16,775 nt of DNA from Methanobrevibacter sp. (GCA_009777005.1 WRMT01000021.1:1-16775); one strand, 5' to 3'; shown: positions 1-7,386, counted from the first letter of the stretch. Notes: generated by a model not told the origin, from the letters alone. Translations and numbers: made by a program.

Positions 1-155
1 TATTTTAAAAAATAATTATTTATTTCTTTTAATTTTTAAAATAATAATGGATATTTTCATGAAAAATGAAAAATAAATTTTTATTCTTTTAATTTTTAAA
101 ATAATAATGGATATTTTCATGAATAATAAAAAATAAATTTTAATTCTTTAAATCA
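1..155. repeat. 60-bp tandem repeat, about 2.4 copies
   Basis: Two 60-bp blocks (1-60 and 61-120) share an almost identical second half, and a third partial copy follows from 121. The invariant core, at 39-60 and 99-120, reads ATAATAATGGATATTTTCAT and is followed by the palindrome-forming GAA. Each complete unit also contains a tiny ORF, ATG to TAA, that begins MDIFM; it has no evident ribosome binding site and is probably incidental. A degenerate echo (GATATTTCATGAATTT) lies near 427-442. The role is unknown. Confidence 0.85.
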
Positions 156-247
156 ATAAAATAAATTAACATGATAATTTTAATAATTATAATTTCTTAA
201 AAACTTAATTTTCATGATATCAATTAATAAAATATTTAAAAAAAAAT

Positions 248-398
248 TGATTTAAAAAAGAAAAATTAAAATAATAATCTAAAAATAAATCCAAAAAAAG
301 GAAAATTAAAATAAAAGCCCATAATTAGTTCAAAAAAAGAAAATATTAATAAGAATCTCATAATTAATTCAAAAATGAAATTTTAATAAAGATTTAAC
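248..398. repeat. degenerate ~40-bp tandem repeat upstream of the flippase gene
   Basis: About 3.5 diverged copies of a roughly 40-bp unit start near 248, 291, 331 and 370. Each begins with an A-run of the CAAAAAAAGAAAA type and ends near ATAATTARTTC. With the 60-bp repeat before it, it makes up most of the gene-free 1-564 stretch. I see no gene there. Confidence 0.55.
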
Positions 399-477
399 AC
401 AGGAATCATTTCATTTAATTATATAGATATTTCATGAATTTTTAATTTTATTTAAAACAATAAGCACTAATAATCAA

Positions 478-486
478 TTTTATAAA
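478..486 (+). promoter_or_regulatory. candidate TATA box of the flippase gene
   Basis: TTTATAAAT sits within TTTATAAATTATAAAAAT, 79 bases before the preferred ATG at 565. Transcription would start near 505-510 if archaeal spacing holds. The AT-rich background makes this only a candidate. Confidence 0.35.
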
Positions 487-564
487 TTATAAAAATCGAA
501 TAAAAGTGTTTATTTAAGAAATAAAAATATGAAAACTGTTTTTTTATTATTAATTGGTGTTTTA

Positions 565-2118
565 ATGAGTTCAAAGTTAGCTAGAGGTAGTTTTTTAATA
601 TTAATAGGAAATATTGTCTTTCGTGTAGGAGGATATATTTATCGCTTTTTAATGGCATCTCTTTTAGGACCTGCATCTTACGGAATTTTAACAATAACCT
701 TACAATTTCAAGGAATTTTTCAAGTACTATCAGCAGCAGGATTGCCTCCAGCAATAGCTAAATATATTTCAGAATATACAGCTTTAGATGAGGAAATTCT
801 TGCAAGGCAAACAATCTACACATCCTTAAAAATAATGATATTCTTAGGAATATTTTTTGGTTTACTGATGTTTTTCTTTGTTGCTCCTTGGCTTGCAAAT
901 GATTTTTTTAATAAACCTGAAGCATTGGTTCCATTACAATTTGTTGGCTTAATAACTCCTTTTAGTGTTATAGTAGGTGCTTTTAGAGGATCTTTTCAAG
1001 GAGTTTATAAGATGGAATACATATTAGCTACTCGAACAGTTGAACAAATATTCATGATAGTTTTTGCAACTTTGCTTGTTCTATTAGGTCTTTCAGCAGC
1101 TGGAGCTGTTTTAGGATCAGTTTTAGGTTTTGTAGCTTCTGCAGTTTTATCAGTGATTATATTTCTAAAGTACATGGGCAAGTATATACCACAGCCTAAA
1201 AAAGAACATAAATTTCCAATGAAAGAAGAATTAAAATTAGCTAAAAGGTTAGTTTTCTTTGCTATTCCTGTTACTGTTACAGCATTAGCTGAAATGGGAA
1301 TTTATAGTATTTGTACATTTGTCATGGGAAAGTTTCTTGCTTCAAATTTTATAGGATATTTTGGAGCAGCTGATCCAATAGCTAGATTACCCCTTGTAAT
1401 TTCTATATCTGTTGCAACCACGATTTTGCCAGCATCTTCTGCAGCATTTAGTACTAAAAATCAGGACCTTTTAAACAAATATGTCTTATCTGCATTTAAG
1501 TACGGGATGATATTTGTTATTCCTCTATGTATTGGAATAGCTATGTTTTCAGGACCAATAATGTCTTTAGTTTACTTTACAAGAGCAGAATATATTTTAG
1601 GAGGTACAGCATTAAGTATACTTGTTGTTGGAATGACATTTTACTCAATGTTTGCAATTTCATCAAGTATAGTTCAAGGGATAGGAAATCCAAGAATTCC
1701 CATGTATATCCTCCTTTTTGGAGCAGCTATTACAGTGATATTAAACTGGATAATGGTTCCACTTTATGGAATTGAAGGAGGGGCATTAGCTACATCAATA
1801 GCTTGTTTTATAATGATGATTCCAATGTTACAGCAAACATTTAAATTAACCAAAGTTAAATTTCCTTATAGTGTCTTTGGAAAGATAATTATAGCGTCTT
1901 TAATAATGGGGGTAATAATTTTATTTATTCCTCAAAATAGCTATGGGCTTATTATGAGTATTATTTTATGTCCAATCATTTATCTGTTAGGATTAATATT
2001 ACTAAAAACCTTTGATAAAAATGATGTTTCAGCTATTCAAAAATTTTCAAAGAAAATTGGACCATTGAATAAGTTTATTAATAAAATTTTCAAGCTATTT
2101 GAAAGATTTATTTCTTAA
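565..2118 (+). CDS. multi-pass polysaccharide/lipid-linked oligosaccharide flippase (MOP/MVF superfamily, RfbX/SpoVB-like)
   Basis: Predicted to flip lipid-linked cell-surface precursors (polysaccharide, N-glycan or pseudomurein units; the substrate is not readable from sequence) across the cytoplasmic membrane. From the ATG at 565 the protein has 517 residues and about 14 hydrophobic segments. The family-typical N-terminus (KLARGSFLILIGNIVFRVGG, then RFLMASLLGPASYGIL) and the later GNPRIPM and YGIEGGALATSIA segments match the Polysacc_synt/SpoVB-type flippases. An in-frame ATG at 529 would add 12 hydrophobic residues, but it lacks a ribosome binding site. The ATG at 565 has GGTG at 556-559 with a 5-nt spacer, so I chose it. 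The C-terminus is Lys-rich and cytosolic. The gene stands alone; its + strand neighbour is a regulator 244 bp away. The family call is firm, the substrate unknown. Confidence 0.9.
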   Translation: MSSKLARGSFLILIGNIVFRVGGYIYRFLMASLLGPASYGILTITLQFQGIFQVLSAAGLPPAIAKYISEYTALDEEILARQTIYTSLKIMIFLGIFFGLLMFFFVAPWLANDFFNKPEALVPLQFVGLITPFSVIVGAFRGSFQGVYKMEYILATRTVEQIFMIVFATLLVLLGLSAAGAVLGSVLGFVASAVLSVIIFLKYMGKYIPQPKKEHKFPMKEELKLAKRLVFFAIPVTVTALAEMGIYSICTFVMGKFLASNFIGYFGAADPIARLPLVISISVATTILPASSAAFSTKNQDLLNKYVLSAFKYGMIFVIPLCIGIAMFSGPIMSLVYFTRAEYILGGTALSILVVGMTFYSMFAISSSIVQGIGNPRIPMYILLFGAAITVILNWIMVPLYGIEGGALATSIACFIMMIPMLQQTFKLTKVKFPYSVFGKIIIASLIMGVIILFIPQNSYGLIMSIILCPIIYLLGLILLKTFDKNDVSAIQKFSKKIGPLNKFINKIFKLFERFIS

Positions 2119-2260
2119 TAATAATAAAAAAATAATAATAATAAAAAAAAAAAAAAAAAATGAAAAAGACTTATTCTTAATAATTATTTAAAAAAAAATA
2201 ATTAAAAAATAATTAAAAAAAATATTAAAAAAATATTAAAAAATAAAGCAGGATTAAAAT
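2119..2260. repeat. poly-A / AAT low-complexity spacer after the flippase
   Basis: Holds AATAAT runs, an uninterrupted run of 18 A at 2143-2160, and repeated ATTAAAAAA units. On the + strand it is A-rich rather than T-rich, so it is not a classic archaeal oligo-T terminator for the flippase. Nothing else is recognisable. Confidence 0.6.
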
Positions 2261-2309
2261 TTAATGTTCTTGAGACTTTTAAGAATTGAAGATAATATTG
2301 GAGCATTAC

Positions 2310-2317
2310 ATATAAAA
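2310..2317 (+). promoter_or_regulatory. candidate TATA box of the modE-like gene
   Basis: ATATAAAA, preceded by the purine-containing GAGCATTAC, which could act as a BRE. It lies 53 bases before the GTG start and predicts transcription from about 2338. Confidence 0.4.
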
Positions 2318-2362
2318 TTAGTAGCTATAATTCAATTAAATAATGTTAATAAATGAGGTTTA

Positions 2363-3067
2363 GTGGTAGATATTATGACTGAAGTGAAAGCTGGAGTAGA
2401 ATATAAAATAAACATTGATGGAAAAACTTTTCTTTTAGATGGAAAAAAGTATGATTTACTTTATTTCATAAACACCTCAGGCTCTATAACAGAAGCTTCG
2501 AAGATAATAAAAGTTTCCTATAGAACCGCTTTAAATTATATTGATAAAATCGAAGATACATTGGAAATAGCTATTGTAAATACCTTTAAAGGAGGAAAGG
2601 GTGGTGGTGGAAGTACATCTTTAACTGAAGAAGGATTAATGATTTTAAAAGAGTGTAAGAAAATCAATGCAATAATGGAGCTTCATAGGGAATTAAATGA
2701 AATTGAAGCTAAAGTAGTTTCTGTAGACAACTCTAAACGAATTATGAGTATTCAAATGAATGAAGTGAGTATTACCATACCTTTAAATGATAAGTATTCT
2801 GTAGGAGATAGAATTTTAGCACTTATTAGCTATGATAACGTGTTTGTAATGCTTGAACCTCAAAAATCAAGTATTAGGAATATATTTAAAGGAACAATTA
2901 AAGAAATGACTCTTGAAAATGATATGATTCGTGTGAAAACTGATATTGGAGATATTAGTCTGTTTTCAGATATTACTTTATCTGCAAGTGAAGATCTTAA
3001 TCTGAAATTAGGAAAAGAAATATATATTGGATTTAAAGCTCTTGCAATAGCTACTTTAAAATTATAA
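2363..3067 (+). CDS. modE: ModE-type molybdate/tungstate-responsive transcriptional regulator (LysR-like wHTH plus TOBE/Mop domains)
   Basis: 234 residues. Residues 39-60 form the ModE-type helix-turn-helix (GSITEASKIIKVSYRTALNY), followed by the Gly-rich wing GGKGGGGST (77-85) and LTEEG (87-91), which are hallmarks of the N-terminal DNA-binding domain of ModE. A dimerisation helix follows (about 92-112). Two Mop/TOBE-like modules then occupy about 113-165 and 171-231. Only the second keeps the oxyanion-binding style motif SxRNxxxGxI (SIRNIFKGTI, 170-179); the first is diverged, so ligand stoichiometry may differ from E. coli ModE. In methanogens such proteins are expected to tune Mo/W uptake and Mo/W enzymes such as formylmethanofuran dehydrogenase, but no such target is in this window. 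GAGG at 2355-2358 favours the GTG at 2363; the ATG at 2375 (GGTAGAT just upstream) is an alternative. The symbol is a family name. Confidence 0.87.
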   Translation: MVDIMTEVKAGVEYKINIDGKTFLLDGKKYDLLYFINTSGSITEASKIIKVSYRTALNYIDKIEDTLEIAIVNTFKGGKGGGGSTSLTEEGLMILKECKKINAIMELHRELNEIEAKVVSVDNSKRIMSIQMNEVSITIPLNDKYSVGDRILALISYDNVFVMLEPQKSSIRNIFKGTIKEMTLENDMIRVKTDIGDISLFSDITLSASEDLNLKLGKEIYIGFKALAIATLKL

Positions 3068-3112
3068 AAAGTGATAAAAAATTCAGGTAAAGAAAGAAGG
3101 GAAAAAAAACAG

Positions 3113-3172
3113 ATAAAAACTTTCAAAATATTTTAAAAAATTCAAGGCACGAAAATAAAAACTTTCAAAATA
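3113..3172. repeat. 18-bp exact direct repeat in the modE 3' region
   Basis: ATAAAAACTTTCAAAATA occurs at 3113-3130 and again at 3155-3172, 42 bp apart. Between them lies AAAAAATTCAAGGCACGAAAA (3135-3155), which recurs with two mismatches right after the hisB stop codon. This makes the spacer partly repeat-derived. Confidence 0.8.
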
Positions 3173-3242
3173 ATTAAAAAACCTTGGGAAAATTTATAGT
3201 AAATGATAAAATTGCATGGGAAAAAAACATTGTTAAGTAAAA

Positions 3243-3253
3243 TTTTTTTTTTT
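3243..3253 (+). terminator. oligo-T tract, possible terminator after the modE-like gene
   Basis: Eleven consecutive T, 176 bp after the modE-like stop. It is the first strong T-run on the coding strand and therefore a plausible archaeal U-tract terminator. No supporting hairpin was found. Confidence 0.35.
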
Positions 3254-4041
3254 AAGAATATTATTTTGAAAGTTTACAATATAAATAAAAAAATATATAA
3301 TATATTTTATTTAAATAATATATCAATATTCGATTTTTTCTATTATTTCAAAAATGAGGATATAATTTTACACAATGAACTGAATATGGTTAATTATTAG
3401 TTCAATTAGAATAATAATTCTAATTTAAAGAGAATAAATTGATAAATAAGCAAAATGTTAAATAATGATAATTTCTAATTTTAAAGCTTATTTAATCTTT
3501 ATTAGATGATATTCATTTAAAATTTTCTTTTTTAATTATTCCACAACATATAAAATCCAATTTCTTTCAAAAAAAGATTTAGTGTTTAACAAACAATTTG
3601 ATCAAATAGTTAAAATAATGATAATATATTTATATAAGTCTTAACATATGCGATTAATAGCTATTAGTGAAACAATATTAACTTTAATATATTTATCATA
3701 TTAAACAATAGGACAATTCTTAAACAAAGATATTATCCCATATTTTAGTAGTTAATAGCTATTTTGCATATAATGATAAATAATTAAGAAATAAAGTTTA
3801 TTTATCTTTGATGAGAGAAAAGTAAGAGAGAATAAGATAATAAAAAATAATTAAAACTTTGAATATATTCGATGCTTACTAATGACTTCACTAATATTCA
3901 CTATTTCAACAAAATTATTATTTTTTATTATTTCTTCATTATATGTTATATTTACAAATCTTATTTTGCTATTTTTATAAATTCTTGACAATTATTGCTT
4001 TTAAAATTTCACTCAGTTAAAAAAACATAATGTTAAATTGA
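3254..4041. other. gene-free AT-rich spacer between modE-like gene and ferredoxin
   Basis: No credible gene was found. A consensus-like TATA box (TTTATATAAG, 3629-3638) is followed by the 12-bp palindrome TAATAGCTATTA (3655-3666), and TTAATAGCTATT recurs at about 3751-3762. This could mark an unannotated transcript starting near 3660, but I see no stable fold or coding potential downstream. The rest is low-complexity AT sequence. Confidence 0.4.
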
Positions 4042-4076
4042 TGTAAAATATATAAGTTCATATTGTATATTTTACA
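4042..4076. promoter_or_regulatory. 35-bp dyad operator candidate overlapping the ferredoxin TATA box
   Basis: TGTAAAATATATAA (4042-4055) and TTGTATATTTTACA (4063-4076) are inverted repeats separated by 7 bases. The outer 11 bp match perfectly, and the inner 3 bp include one T-G mismatch. The left arm contains the TATA box and the right arm reaches the predicted start site, an ideal place for a dimeric repressor. It cannot be a coding repeat because no ORF covers it. The regulator is unknown. Confidence 0.65.
4045..4056 (+). promoter_or_regulatory. TATA box of the ferredoxin gene
   Basis: AAAATATATAAG fits the archaeal box A consensus and lies about 25-30 bases before a likely start around 4075-4080. 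That gives a leader of about 30 nt carrying GAGGT at 4095-4099. Confidence 0.55.
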
Positions 4077-4106
4077 AGCTTTAAAAATATTTTTGAGGTT
4101 GATTAT

Positions 4107-4319
4107 ATTTTAAAAATTGCTATTGATAAAGAAAAATGTACTGGTTGTGGAGAGTGTATAGAGGCTTGTCCTAAAGGACCTAAAATATGGAAAATAAACA
4201 AGATTGCTCATACTTCTAATTTAGAATATTGTCATGTTTGTACAATATGTGCTTCTAAATGTCCAGAAAGTGCCATTGAAGTTATAAGAAATGCTCAGGA
4301 TGAATATTCGGCAGAATAA
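4107..4319 (+). CDS. small 2[4Fe-4S] ferredoxin with apparent ATT start codon
   Basis: A 70-residue low-potential electron carrier. Two canonical cluster motifs are present: C11-TG-C14-GE-C17-IEA-C21-P and C42-HV-C45-TI-C48-ASK-C52-P. The first carries the extended KGPKIW tail seen in methanogen ferredoxins. No ATG, GTG or TTG is in frame between the upstream stop (4053-4055) and the first cysteine. GAGGT at 4095-4099 lies 7 nt before an ATT that would give MLKIAIDKEKCTGCG, just where this family normally begins, so I infer initiation at ATT. A lost start codon or a sequence error are the alternatives. The reading frame, Cys spacing and stop are intact, and a dedicated promoter with a large dyad precedes it. 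Partner enzymes are not encoded nearby. Confidence 0.85.
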   Translation: MLKIAIDKEKCTGCGECIEACPKGPKIWKINKIAHTSNLEYCHVCTICASKCPESAIEVIRNAQDEYSAE

Positions 4320-4860
4320 CTATAATTTAAATCAAAAAAATGAAATTTTATTTAAAAAAAACTGTGCTTATAAACTAACTCTTTGATGAAAGATAATATA
4401 AATATTATTGTTTGTTATATAACGAATAGTTAACTATAGTCTTAATTACGATAAACTATTTATACTGGATGAGCTATAGATAAACAATTAGCTAATAGAT
4501 GAATAAGTTAAAATATAGTAAAATTTTATAATAATTATATTTGAAAATTAGACTACTATTAGCAACATTCTAGATATACACCTTCTAAATATATGCAAAT
4601 AGGAAAATATCGACATTAAAACTAATAAATCGGATAACTGATTCAATACTGATTTTTAGAGTGAGAGATAATAAAAAAAGGATTGTTTTCATCTATCACA
4701 ATTTTTGGCAATTCTTAAATTTCTATTAAAACCCAATAACTTCAATATAATTTGACGGATTTTAGAAACTTTTGCAAAAAGCCAAATAATGATTATTATC
4801 ATGTTTTTTATAAGTTCCTATTTATAGTTATAAAATATCCATAATAAAAAATGGGTGAAA
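4320..4860. other. gene-free spacer after the ferredoxin
   Basis: No coding region can be supported. ATGAT-TATT-ATCAT at 4789-4802 is a short dyad resembling Fur/DtxR-type metal-regulator sites, but it is too far from any start codon to assign. The remainder is AT-rich with no repeat that I could define. Confidence 0.35.
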
Positions 4861-4861
4861 A

Positions 4862-5080
4862 TTTATAAAATATATTGACTCTCAAAATGTTAAATTTCTA
4901 AAACATAAGGTATCTATTAAAACGATTTTAAACACGGCAGGTATTCAATTATTCATGTATTTCTGATTAAATCTTATTTAATCAAAATAATTCATGATTA
5001 AGCATAAGGTAATGTGCAGGGAAAATGTAAACAAGCTTAAAACAGAATTGCCTTAAAGGAATATCTTTACTTTTTTTTTT
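4862..5080 (+). ncRNA. candidate unannotated small RNA (TATA box to T10 tract)
   Basis: A TATA-like TTTATAAAATATATTG (4862-4877) is followed by a locally GC-richer stretch (about 4930-5060) and then by ten consecutive T (5071-5080). Inside is a perfect hairpin, GATTAAAT-CTT-ATTTAATC (4965-4983), flanked by copies of ATTCATG. GGTATTC (4940-4946) can pair with GAATATC (5059-5065), which would close the structure. No ORF is present. I do not recognise any known RNA family; it could instead be unrelated spacer. Confidence 0.25.
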
Positions 5081-5227
5081 AAAAAATTTTAAAAACTTTT
5101 AATATTGTAACCTTTTATTTTAACTACTTTTAAAGCTTTTAAGATAATAACATTTTTATTTAACTACTTTTTAAAAAAATAATTATAGCTTATTAAAAAT
5201 AGCTATCTACTTATGAAACTTTTACAC

Positions 5228-5250
5228 AATATATAATAGTAAAATTATAT
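5228..5250 (+). promoter_or_regulatory. hisB TATA box with overlapping dyad
   Basis: AATATATAAT (5228-5237) is a good TATA box, with transcription expected near 5255-5260 and a short leader. ATATAAT (5231-5237) and ATTATAT (5244-5250) are 7-bp inverted repeats around AGTAAA, partly inside the box. In AT-rich DNA such a short dyad may be chance. Confidence 0.4.
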
Positions 5251-5275
5251 CATTGATAAAACTTGTAGGGATTTT

Positions 5276-5857
5276 ATGGAAGAAAGAATAGCTATAGTTT
5301 CTAGAAAAACTTCTGAAACAGATATTAAATTAAAGATAAATTTAGATGGAAAAGGTATTTATACTATTAACACAGGGGTTAATTTTTTTAACCATATGCT
5401 TGAATCTTTTTCAAAACACAGTTTAATTGATTTAGATATAGAGGCAAAAGGAGACATTGGCATTGATGATCATCACACTATAGAAGATATTGGAATAGTA
5501 TTAGGTGAAGGATTTTTAAAAGCCATTGGTAATAAAAAAGGAATTAGAAGAATGGCACATGGAATCATTCCAATGGATGAATCATTAGCTACTGTAGCTA
5601 TTGATATTAGTGGGCGTAGCTATTGTGTAATGGATTTTTCTTTTAAAAATAGTAAAATTGGAGATATGACTTCAGATATTATAAAACACTTTTTTGAATC
5701 ATTTGGAAGTGCAGGAAAAATCAATATTAATATTCAAGCTAGTGGCTCTAATGACCATCATAAAGCTGAAGCTATTTTTAAAGCATTTGCAAAATCACTG
5801 AAAGATGCTTGTAAAATTGAACATGATTCTATTCCAAGTACAAAAGGAGTTATTTAA
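5276..5857 (+). CDS. hisB: imidazoleglycerol-phosphate dehydratase (EC 4.2.1.19)
   Basis: Cytosolic enzyme of histidine biosynthesis that dehydrates imidazole glycerol phosphate to imidazole acetol phosphate using Mn. At 193 residues it is the usual length of the stand-alone archaeal/bacterial enzyme, with no fused phosphatase. Both family signatures are present: DDHHTIEDIGIVLGEG (64-79; His66, His67, Glu70) and NDHHKAEAIFKAFAKSL (159-175; His161, His162, Glu165), plus FFNHMLESFSKH (37-48) near the N-terminus. These histidines and glutamates build the metal sites. The ATG at 5276 follows a weak AGGGAT; no better start exists. It has its own promoter and no other his gene is adjacent, consistent with dispersed his genes in Methanobacteriales. 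It converges on mtd. Confidence 0.97.
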   Translation: MEERIAIVSRKTSETDIKLKINLDGKGIYTINTGVNFFNHMLESFSKHSLIDLDIEAKGDIGIDDHHTIEDIGIVLGEGFLKAIGNKKGIRRMAHGIIPMDESLATVAIDISGRSYCVMDFSFKNSKIGDMTSDIIKHFFESFGSAGKININIQASGSNDHHKAEAIFKAFAKSLKDACKIEHDSIPSTKGVI

Positions 5858-5919
5858 AAAATTCCAGGCACCAAAAGAGCAATTATATATTAATTCTAAA
5901 AAAAATTTATTTAAAATTA

Positions 5920-5942
5920 CACTTTCCTTTATTTTTTTAATT
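5920..5942 (+). terminator. T-rich terminator region after hisB
   Basis: CACTTTCCTTTATTTTTTTAA, about 65-85 bases after the stop, is a pyrimidine-rich run on the hisB coding strand, as expected of archaeal U-tract terminators. There is no strong hairpin. A second T-rich run, TTTTTTATTCTTTTTATT, follows near 6006-6025. Confidence 0.45.
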
Positions 5943-6070
5943 AATAGTTGAAAAGAAAAAATTTGGATTAATAATTTAGTAAAAATCTTTATTTTAAAAA
6001 AATCAATTTTTTATTCTTTTTATTAAAAAAAAAAAAAATATCTAAATAATTTAATTACAAATAAAATAAC

Positions 6071-6124
6071 AATTATAATTCTTAAAGCAGTGAAATTAAA
6101 GAATTTTAAATTATAATTCTTAAA
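6071..6124. repeat. 16-bp direct repeat in the hisB-mtd spacer
   Basis: AATTATAATTCTTAAA is present at 6071-6086 and 6109-6124, 38 bp apart. The second copy also forms AAGAATT/AATTCTT inverted arms. It is part of the 698-bp convergent spacer, which has no gene. Confidence 0.6.
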
Positions 6125-6365
6125 ACGATAAAATTTAAGAATAAAATATAGTATGATATATAGCATATAATATATCTCAAAGAGTTCTTAAATATATTAA
6201 TTATCATAAAAAGGAATTATATTAAAAAGTTAGTTAAATAAATAAAAGAAAAATAAAAACATATTAATTTAATGAATATTTATTTTAAATAAACGATAGG
6301 TTAAAGAAATCTAATTTTATAATAATTTTTTTGTCTTTTTCAGCCATATGAAATCTAATAAAAAG

Positions 6366-6511
6366 TAAAAAGATTTTATAGAAAGTTAGAGTATGTAAGA
6401 ACAAAAATGAAAAATTAAAAAGATTTATTAGACAGTTTGAATATTGAAGAACAAAGAAATTATTAAAAAGATTTTATAGACAGTTTGAATATGTATAAAC
6501 AAAGAAAAAAT
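6366..6511. repeat. three tandem 48-50 bp repeats downstream of mtd
   Basis: Copies at 6366-6415, 6416-6463 and 6464-6511 each start TAAAAAGATTT and contain GACAGTTTGAATAT (GAAAGTTAGAGTAT in the first copy), ending in ACAAAGAAA-type sequence. The second and third copies are closest. They lie immediately beyond the mtd terminator and between convergent genes. Confidence 0.8.
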
Positions 6512-6545
6512 TAAAAATAAAAAAGAAAGCCGTGAATTCACGGCT
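6505..6545 (-). terminator. intrinsic terminator of mtd
   Basis: AGCCGTGAATTCACGGCT (6528-6545) is a perfect palindrome giving a 7-bp GC-rich stem around an AATT loop. On the - strand it is followed by TTTCTTTTTTATTTTT. It lies 10 bases after the mtd stop and is the most GC-rich non-coding hairpin in the window. Confidence 0.88.
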
Positions 6546-6555
6546 GAAATGAGGA

Positions 6556-7386
6556 TTATTTTGGTTTATCCATTAAAGCTGTTTTAGAGACTATTTGTCC
6601 ATCTCCACCATGTGGAGTTCTTAAAACAGTATCATTAGATTTTTCAATCTCTCTTGCTTCAGTAGCTAGTTTTGCAGCAACTCCAATCAATTCGTGAGCA
6701 GCAGCCACAATAGGTATGTATTGGTTAGCATCTTGAACCATGAAACAACCTTTTGTATCGATAGTAGCTACTTGACCAGCAGCTTCATATGCAGCATAAG
6801 CTTTAGCTTTTGCATAAGGGTTTGTGAAGCCTGCAGCTTCAACAGCTTTTTCAGCAGTTAAGATAATTTTTGGTAATTCTAAATCTTTACCCGCTTCAGC
6901 TGCATCAATAAGAGCATCGATAGCATTTTGAACAACTCTATAAGCACCAGTTAAAGCTAAGACTTTTATAACATCTGCATTGAAAGAAGCCATTTCAGTT
7001 GGATCTAAGAGTTCTCTTCTTGCTCCAATCATTGGGTCTCCTTTAACAATTATGTATCCTAAGCCTTGTTCATCCATTTCATCTTTCTTTCCAGCTCCTG
7101 GAGCATCACCAATAATTACTGCAGGAATGTTTCCAGCAGATAATAATTCTCTTGCTTTAGCAGGTCCTGGAGCACCAGGATTAGGACTAATAAATATTAC
7201 AAAATCTGGGTCGAAATCATTTATCTTAGGAGTTACTTCTTCTACTTGTTCTGGGTTCATTTTAGCTCCAGAACCAACGACTCTTACATCTATATTTGGT
7301 CTATCTGCTCTTTCATCAAGCAATAAATCTAACACTGGTGAAGTACCAATGTTACCACTTTTAATTATTCCAATTTTAACAACCAT
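6556..7386 (-). CDS. mtd: F420-dependent methylenetetrahydromethanopterin dehydrogenase (EC 1.5.98.1)
   Basis: Catalyses reversible reduction of methenyl-H4MPT to methylene-H4MPT with reduced F420, in the C1 branch of hydrogenotrophic methanogenesis; cytosolic. The 276-residue protein matches the family over its full length: MVVKIGIIKSGNIGTSPVLD at the N-terminus, FISPNPGAPGPAKARELL and IGDAPGAGKKDEMDEQGLGY in the middle, and the C-terminal helix-rich region ending near LRTPHGGDGQIVSK. Mtd is restricted to methanogens and a few relatives, which anchors the taxonomic call. The start is fixed by GGTGA 4 nt before the ATG. Its GCA/GCT-Ala and GGA/GGT-Gly rich coding makes it less AT-rich than its neighbours, typical of a highly expressed gene. 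A strong promoter and hairpin terminator make it a single-gene unit. Confidence 0.98.
   Translation of the reverse strand: MVVKIGIIKSGNIGTSPVLDLLLDERADRPNIDVRVVGSGAKMNPEQVEEVTPKINDFDPDFVIFISPNPGAPGPAKARELLSAGNIPAVIIGDAPGAGKKDEMDEQGLGYIIVKGDPMIGARRELLDPTEMASFNADVIKVLALTGAYRVVQNAIDALIDAAEAGKDLELPKIILTAEKAVEAAGFTNPYAKAKAYAAYEAAGQVATIDTKGCFMVQDANQYIPIVAAAHELIGVAAKLATEAREIEKSNDTVLRTPHGGDGQIVSKTALMDKPK

Noticed and set aside
529..564. N-terminal extension of the flippase from ATG 529
   Set aside because: There is no ribosome binding site before 529, whereas GGTG is well placed for the ATG at 565 and the family usually begins with the KLARGS-type segment. It remains possible.
2860..3126. 88-codon - strand open frame opposite the modE-like gene
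   Set aside because: It is antisense to a well-supported domain-bearing gene, with no ribosome binding site and no recognisable domain.
3203..3400. 65-codon + strand open frame after the modE-like gene
   Set aside because: The composition is only Lys, Asn, Ile, Phe and Tyr as expected from random AT-rich DNA. It has no ribosome binding site and no domain, and it contains the T11 tract.
4384..4440. C/D box small RNA (TGATGA near 4384)
   Set aside because: No D box (CTGA) at a suitable distance and no terminal stem.
4789..4802. Fur/DtxR-like metal operator
   Set aside because: Only 5-bp arms in AT-rich DNA and almost 500 bp from the nearest start codon.
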